DNA from: Gammaproteobacteria bacterium
GTDB lineage: Bacteria; Pseudomonadota; Gammaproteobacteria; Steroidobacterales; Woeseiaceae
Length of the DNA: 8,332 nucleotides
Direction of reading: 5' to 3'
Assembly: GCA_003645495.1 (NCBI GenBank)
Contig: QNFK01000055.1
Location: 1-8,332 of the forward strand
Positions 5,672-8,332 of the stretch are shown here, one piece after another (position 1 is the stretch's first letter; every line of letters begins with the position of its first letter). A model generated the notes under the pieces. The model was given only the letters and a program-made list of their open reading frames with translations. It had not been told where the DNA came from and ran no database searches. A program made the position numbers and the translations under genes.

Positions 5672-6334
5672 ATGACGATTACACTCGTCTTTCTCGGTGC
5701 TATCATGGTCACCGTTATCAGCTGGCTGCTTAAGCAGACACTGAATACCGAGCCATGGGTATCGGACCCTGCTGCAGACGCGGTATCGGGTACGTCGCTA
5801 GACACCAGCAACAAGACCATGGGGCTGACAACGTTTCTCGCAGTGGCAACGTCAATATTTGCACTGTTTATCAGCGCCTACACGTTGCGCATGCAGGAGC
5901 CGGACTGGCGGCCGCTGGCCGAGCCTGCTCTGCTGTGGTTCAACACGGCGATCCTGGTATTGGCCAGCATTGCTTATCACTGGACCAGGAATGCGGCGGT
6001 TAGCGGCAATACTGCAAGGCTGAAACCCGGCCTGTTGATTTCGGGCGTTTTGACGATCATGTTTCTTGGCGGGCAGCTGATTGCATGGCAACAACTTATT
6101 GCAGGTGGCTTCTATGTGTGGACCAATCCGGCCAATGCATTCTTCTACCTGTTGACCGCAGTCCACGGAGTTCATCTGCTGGGTGGCTTGTGGGTCTGGG
6201 CTCGTTGCACAACAAAAGTATGGACCGGCGCTGAAGCAGACAGCGTCAGACTAAGCATCGAACTTTGCACGGTGTACTGGCATTTCCTCTTGCTGGTATG
6301 GATCGTGATGTTCGGCGTGTTGTTATCTACTTAA
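5672..6334 (+). CDS. Cytochrome c oxidase subunit III-family protein, first copy (divergent)
   Basis: This integral membrane protein of 220 residues has about six helices: roughly 2-20, 50-70, 88-104, 118-140, 155-178 and 198-218. Family signs are 'TAVHGVHLLGG' (162-172) and 'YWHFLLLVW' (202-210), the usual subunit III motifs in the last helices. Subunit III packs against subunit I, binds lipid, and helps proton uptake and stability. It lacks two usual acidic residues. The S-E pair of the early helix aligns with Val58-Ala59, and the Asp of the YWHFVD motif is Leu. The start ATG 5672 follows AGGTGA at 5660-5665. The gene begins 49 bases after coxA and ends 15 bases before a second, more typical subunit III gene, so this operon encodes two. 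It may be an accessory subunit that occupies a different site, or a partly specialised paralogue. Family membership is firm; the exact role is inference. Confidence 0.85.
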   Translation: MTITLVFLGAIMVTVISWLLKQTLNTEPWVSDPAADAVSGTSLDTSNKTMGLTTFLAVATSIFALFISAYTLRMQEPDWRPLAEPALLWFNTAILVLASIAYHWTRNAAVSGNTARLKPGLLISGVLTIMFLGGQLIAWQQLIAGGFYVWTNPANAFFYLLTAVHGVHLLGGLWVWARCTTKVWTGAEADSVRLSIELCTVYWHFLLLVWIVMFGVLLST

Positions 6335-6349
6335 GAAGGAAATCGACCT

Positions 6350-7042
6350 ATGTCGGAAGCAGTAGTGTCTAACACCGGAGAGATTTTACCGACCGGAACG
6401 AAGGGAGTTTCGGCAGACTTCTCCTCCGACATGCAGTCATTCCATGTGCCCTGGGGCAAGGCCATGATGTGGATCTTCCTCCTTAGCGACACTTTCATAT
6501 TCAGCTGCTTTCTAATTGGTTACATGACGGTACGCATTTCCGCTGTTGATCCATGGCCGATACCCAGCGAAGTATTTGCCTTGAGTTTTGGTGGCGAGCC
6601 GATACCGCTAATCCTGATCGCAATCATGACGTTCATCCTTATTACTTCCAGCGGCACGATGGCGCTGGCGGTTAACATGGGTTATCGAAAAAACCGCAAG
6701 GCAACTTTCTGGCTGATGATCGCTACTGCGGCACTCGGCGCATCATTTGTCGGCATGCAGGCATTTGAGTGGACCAAGCTGATTGTTGAAGAGGGCGTGC
6801 GGCCCTGGGCTAACCCAATGGGCGCAGCACAGTTTGGCTCGACGTTTTTCATGATTACGGGCTTCCATGGCATGCACGTATCCGCCGGCGTGATCTATTT
6901 GATCGTCATAGCAAACCGGGTCAGGAATGGCTTCTATGAGAAGCGCGGTGGCAACTACGAGATTGTCGAGATCACCGGCCTGTACTGGCATTTCGTCGAC
7001 CTGGTCTGGGTATTCATTTTTGCATTTTTCTACCTCTGGTAG
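6350..7042 (+). CDS. coxC: Cytochrome c oxidase subunit III, second copy
   Basis: This is a more typical subunit III of 230 residues. A polar N-terminus of about 35 residues is followed by helices at about 37-60, 86-108, 119-138, 163-188 and 205-229. It carries 'TGFHGMHVSAG' (170-180) and the canonical 'YWHFVDLVW' (212-220). The conserved acidic residue of the first helix is Asp47 ('LLSDTF'), where mitochondrial and many bacterial forms have Glu; this is a conservative change. Its likely role is to support subunit I stability and proton uptake. ATG 6350 follows GAAGGA at 6335-6340 with a nine-base gap. It sits 15 bases after the first subunit III gene and 22 before subunit IV, firmly within the operon. 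Of the two subunit III proteins, this is the better candidate for the standard structural subunit. Confidence 0.93.
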   Translation: MSEAVVSNTGEILPTGTKGVSADFSSDMQSFHVPWGKAMMWIFLLSDTFIFSCFLIGYMTVRISAVDPWPIPSEVFALSFGGEPIPLILIAIMTFILITSSGTMALAVNMGYRKNRKATFWLMIATAALGASFVGMQAFEWTKLIVEEGVRPWANPMGAAQFGSTFFMITGFHGMHVSAGVIYLIVIANRVRNGFYEKRGGNYEIVEITGLYWHFVDLVWVFIFAFFYLW

Positions 7043-7064
7043 TCCTCTGTAGGAGATTGTTCGT

Positions 7065-7409
7065 ATGGCACAGGAAGGACAACAACACCCACTTAACGTC
7101 TATTTCTGGATCTGGGGTCTGCTGTTTGTATTAAGCGGATTCTCCTACATGGTGGATTACCTGAATTTCCAGGGTATGACACGCTGGGGATTGATCCTTC
7201 TGTTCATGTTTCTTAAGGCGGGTTTCATTGTCGCGATCTTCATGCACATGAAGTGGGAAAGACTCGCCTTGAAATTTGCAATATTGTTACCGCCGATAGC
7301 AATAGTGGTTTTCATCGCCTTGATGTCGATTGAGGGTGATTACACGTACCTGACGCGCATCGAATTCTTTGGTGAGAGCACCTTCGTTCCTGAGGCAGTA
7401 CATCACTAA
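7065..7409 (+). CDS. Cytochrome c oxidase subunit IV (prokaryotic type)
   Basis: This small membrane protein of 114 residues has three predicted helices (about 9-31, 38-60 and 66-88). It carries the signature of prokaryotic subunit IV, 'FLKAGFIVAIFMHMKWE' around residues 49-65, with a Lys in the second helix and an F-M-H-M-K-x-E turn. In this family the subunit lies at the edge of the oxidase and supports assembly or the CuB site; it is not catalytic. The C-terminal 25 or so residues are polar and exposed. AGGAG at 7051-7055 precedes ATG 7065. It is the last gene of the operon, followed 26 bases after its stop by a strong terminator. Confidence 0.92.
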   Translation: MAQEGQQHPLNVYFWIWGLLFVLSGFSYMVDYLNFQGMTRWGLILLFMFLKAGFIVAIFMHMKWERLALKFAILLPPIAIVVFIALMSIEGDYTYLTRIEFFGESTFVPEAVHH

Positions 7410-7435
7410 TTTGGTGGGCGTAAACCCCATCCAGG

Positions 7436-7462
7436 AAAAGGGGCCATCACGGCCCCTTTTTT
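7436..7462 (+). terminator. Strong intrinsic terminator of the oxidase operon
   Basis: AAAAGGGGCC (7436-7445) pairs perfectly with GGCCCCTTTT (7451-7460) around a five-base loop (ATCAC), and the right arm runs into six Ts (7457-7462). It lies just after the subunit IV gene and marks the end of the operon. The A-run on the left makes weak function in the other direction possible. Confidence 0.92.
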
Positions 7463-7481
7463 GTCTAAGAAGGCGACTCTG

Positions 7482-8332
7482 ATGCAGTCACTTATGAGTA
7501 TCGTTGGTATTTTCACGCTGTTACTAATCGCGTTCTTGCTATCAACAGATCGCAGCGCGATTAACCGACGTACCGTCATAACGGCATTCTCATTGCAGGT
7601 CGGTATCGCCGCTTTTATTCTGTTCGTGCCACAGGGCAGCAGTTTCCTCGACGTCATCGTACGAGGTGTGCAGCATGTCATCAACTACGGCAATGACGGC
7701 ATTGAGTTTGTTTTTGGCGCCAAGGCTAAAGAAAGTCTTGGTTTCACGATCGCACTGAATGTTCTGCCTATCATCGTTTTCTTCTCAGCGCTGATGTCGG
7801 TTCTCTACTATCTCGGCGTGATGCAACGCGTAGTCGGAATTTTCGGTGGTTGGTTACATAAACTTCTCAAGACCAGCGAGACAGAGTCGATGTCTGCCGT
7901 TTCCAATATCTTTGTTGGTCATACCGAGGCGCCACTCGTCGTCAAACCGTACCTGGCCGGCATGAGCCAGTCTGAGCTATTCGCGGTCATGACTGGCGGC
8001 TGCGCGACGATTGCCGGCGCCGTGATGGCCGGCTACGCGGCGATGGGCGTCGATCTGAAATTCCTGATCACAGCCAGCTTTATGGCAGCGCCGGGTGGCC
8101 TGTTGATGGCAAAAATTCTCATGCCGGAGACCGGGCATAAAGATGTGAAGTTTGATGCTGAAAACACCGGTGACGAAGCAAAGGCCGTCAACATATTTGA
8201 AGCAATCGGTAATGGTGCAGCGACCGGCCTGACACTGGCGCTCAATGTGGGTGCAATGCTGCTGGCTTTTGTTGCGATGATTGCTTTGCTGAATGGCATC
8301 TTGTCGGGAATCGGCGGCTGGTTCGGTTTCGA
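7482..8332 (+). CDS. nupC: NupC/CNT-family nucleoside transporter (partial, 3' end beyond window)
   Basis: This inner-membrane concentrative nucleoside transporter imports nucleosides by cation symport (Na+ or H+). The frame is open from ATG 7482 to the window end, giving 283 codons; full-length family members have about 400. Seen in order are an N-terminal helix (about 4-20), a second (about 33-48), the gate-domain region (about 85-125), and the substrate-binding loop 'GHTEAPLVVKPYL' at 146-158. 'GGCATIAGAVMAGYA' then begins at about 171, and 'LALNVGAMLLAF' lies near 254-265, all typical of the family. In the best-studied member the loop reads G-Q-T-E, and the Gln contacts the base; here it is His147. 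AAGAAGG at 7467-7473 precedes the start by eight bases. The gene begins 19 bases after the terminator U-tract, so its promoter may lie within or before that terminator, or it may depend on read-through. It is not functionally linked to the oxidase. Confidence 0.92.
   Translation, partial: MQSLMSIVGIFTLLLIAFLLSTDRSAINRRTVITAFSLQVGIAAFILFVPQGSSFLDVIVRGVQHVINYGNDGIEFVFGAKAKESLGFTIALNVLPIIVFFSALMSVLYYLGVMQRVVGIFGGWLHKLLKTSETESMSAVSNIFVGHTEAPLVVKPYLAGMSQSELFAVMTGGCATIAGAVMAGYAAMGVDLKFLITASFMAAPGGLLMAKILMPETGHKDVKFDAENTGDEAKAVNIFEAIGNGAATGLTLALNVGAMLLAFVAMIALLNGILSGIGGWFGF

Noticed and set aside
1..8332. CRISPR array, insertion sequence, tRNA or prophage element
   Set aside because: No regularly spaced direct repeats, transposase, terminal inverted repeats, cloverleaf or phage gene was seen. 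The only repeats are the internal protein duplication in coxB and short palindromes.

Overview
The window reads as a piece of a Gram-negative aerobic chromosome, most likely a gammaproteobacterium. The reasons are an A1-type cytochrome c oxidase with class I cytochrome c domains fused to subunit II, a NupC-type nucleoside transporter, good Shine-Dalgarno sites and a roughly balanced base composition. The lineage is an inference from gene content, not from a marker gene. All recognised genes lie on the + strand.

Region 1 (1-2044) is a three-gene cassette. It holds an exported protein of unknown function with Asp-rich segments (67-1035), an ECF-type RNA polymerase sigma factor (1072-1623), and a small single-span membrane protein whose start overlaps the sigma stop by 8 bases (1616-2044). 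The overlap and topology suggest that the last protein is the sigma factor's anti-sigma partner, although it has no zinc-finger anti-sigma motif.

Region 2 (2045-2438) is a 394-base gap before the oxidase operon. It holds a short hairpin after the anti-sigma gene, a perfect 13-base palindrome that partly matches a Fur box, a candidate ECF-type promoter, two leader hairpins and a 57-codon ORF (2252-2425). The stop codon of that ORF touches the Shine-Dalgarno site of coxB.

Region 3 (2439-7409) is a five-gene terminal oxidase operon: subunit II with a CuA centre and two C-terminal haem c domains, subunit I (haem a, haem a3-CuB), two different subunit III-family proteins, and a small subunit IV. 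Electrons should pass from the two c haems to CuA, then haem a, then haem a3-CuB, where O2 is reduced to water with proton pumping. Subunit I keeps the D- and K-channel residues. It has Ser in place of the usual His ligand of the Mg/Mn site. The first subunit III lacks the conserved helix carboxylate. No haem a synthesis or copper-insertion genes are present. The operon ends in a strong intrinsic terminator (7436-7462).

Region 4 (7482-8332) is the first 283 codons of a NupC/CNT-family nucleoside transporter that runs off the window. Nothing here is clearly a wholly new system. The points most worth checking are the duplicated haem c domains, the altered metal site, the unequal subunit III pair, and the possible link between the ECF cassette and the oxidase operon.
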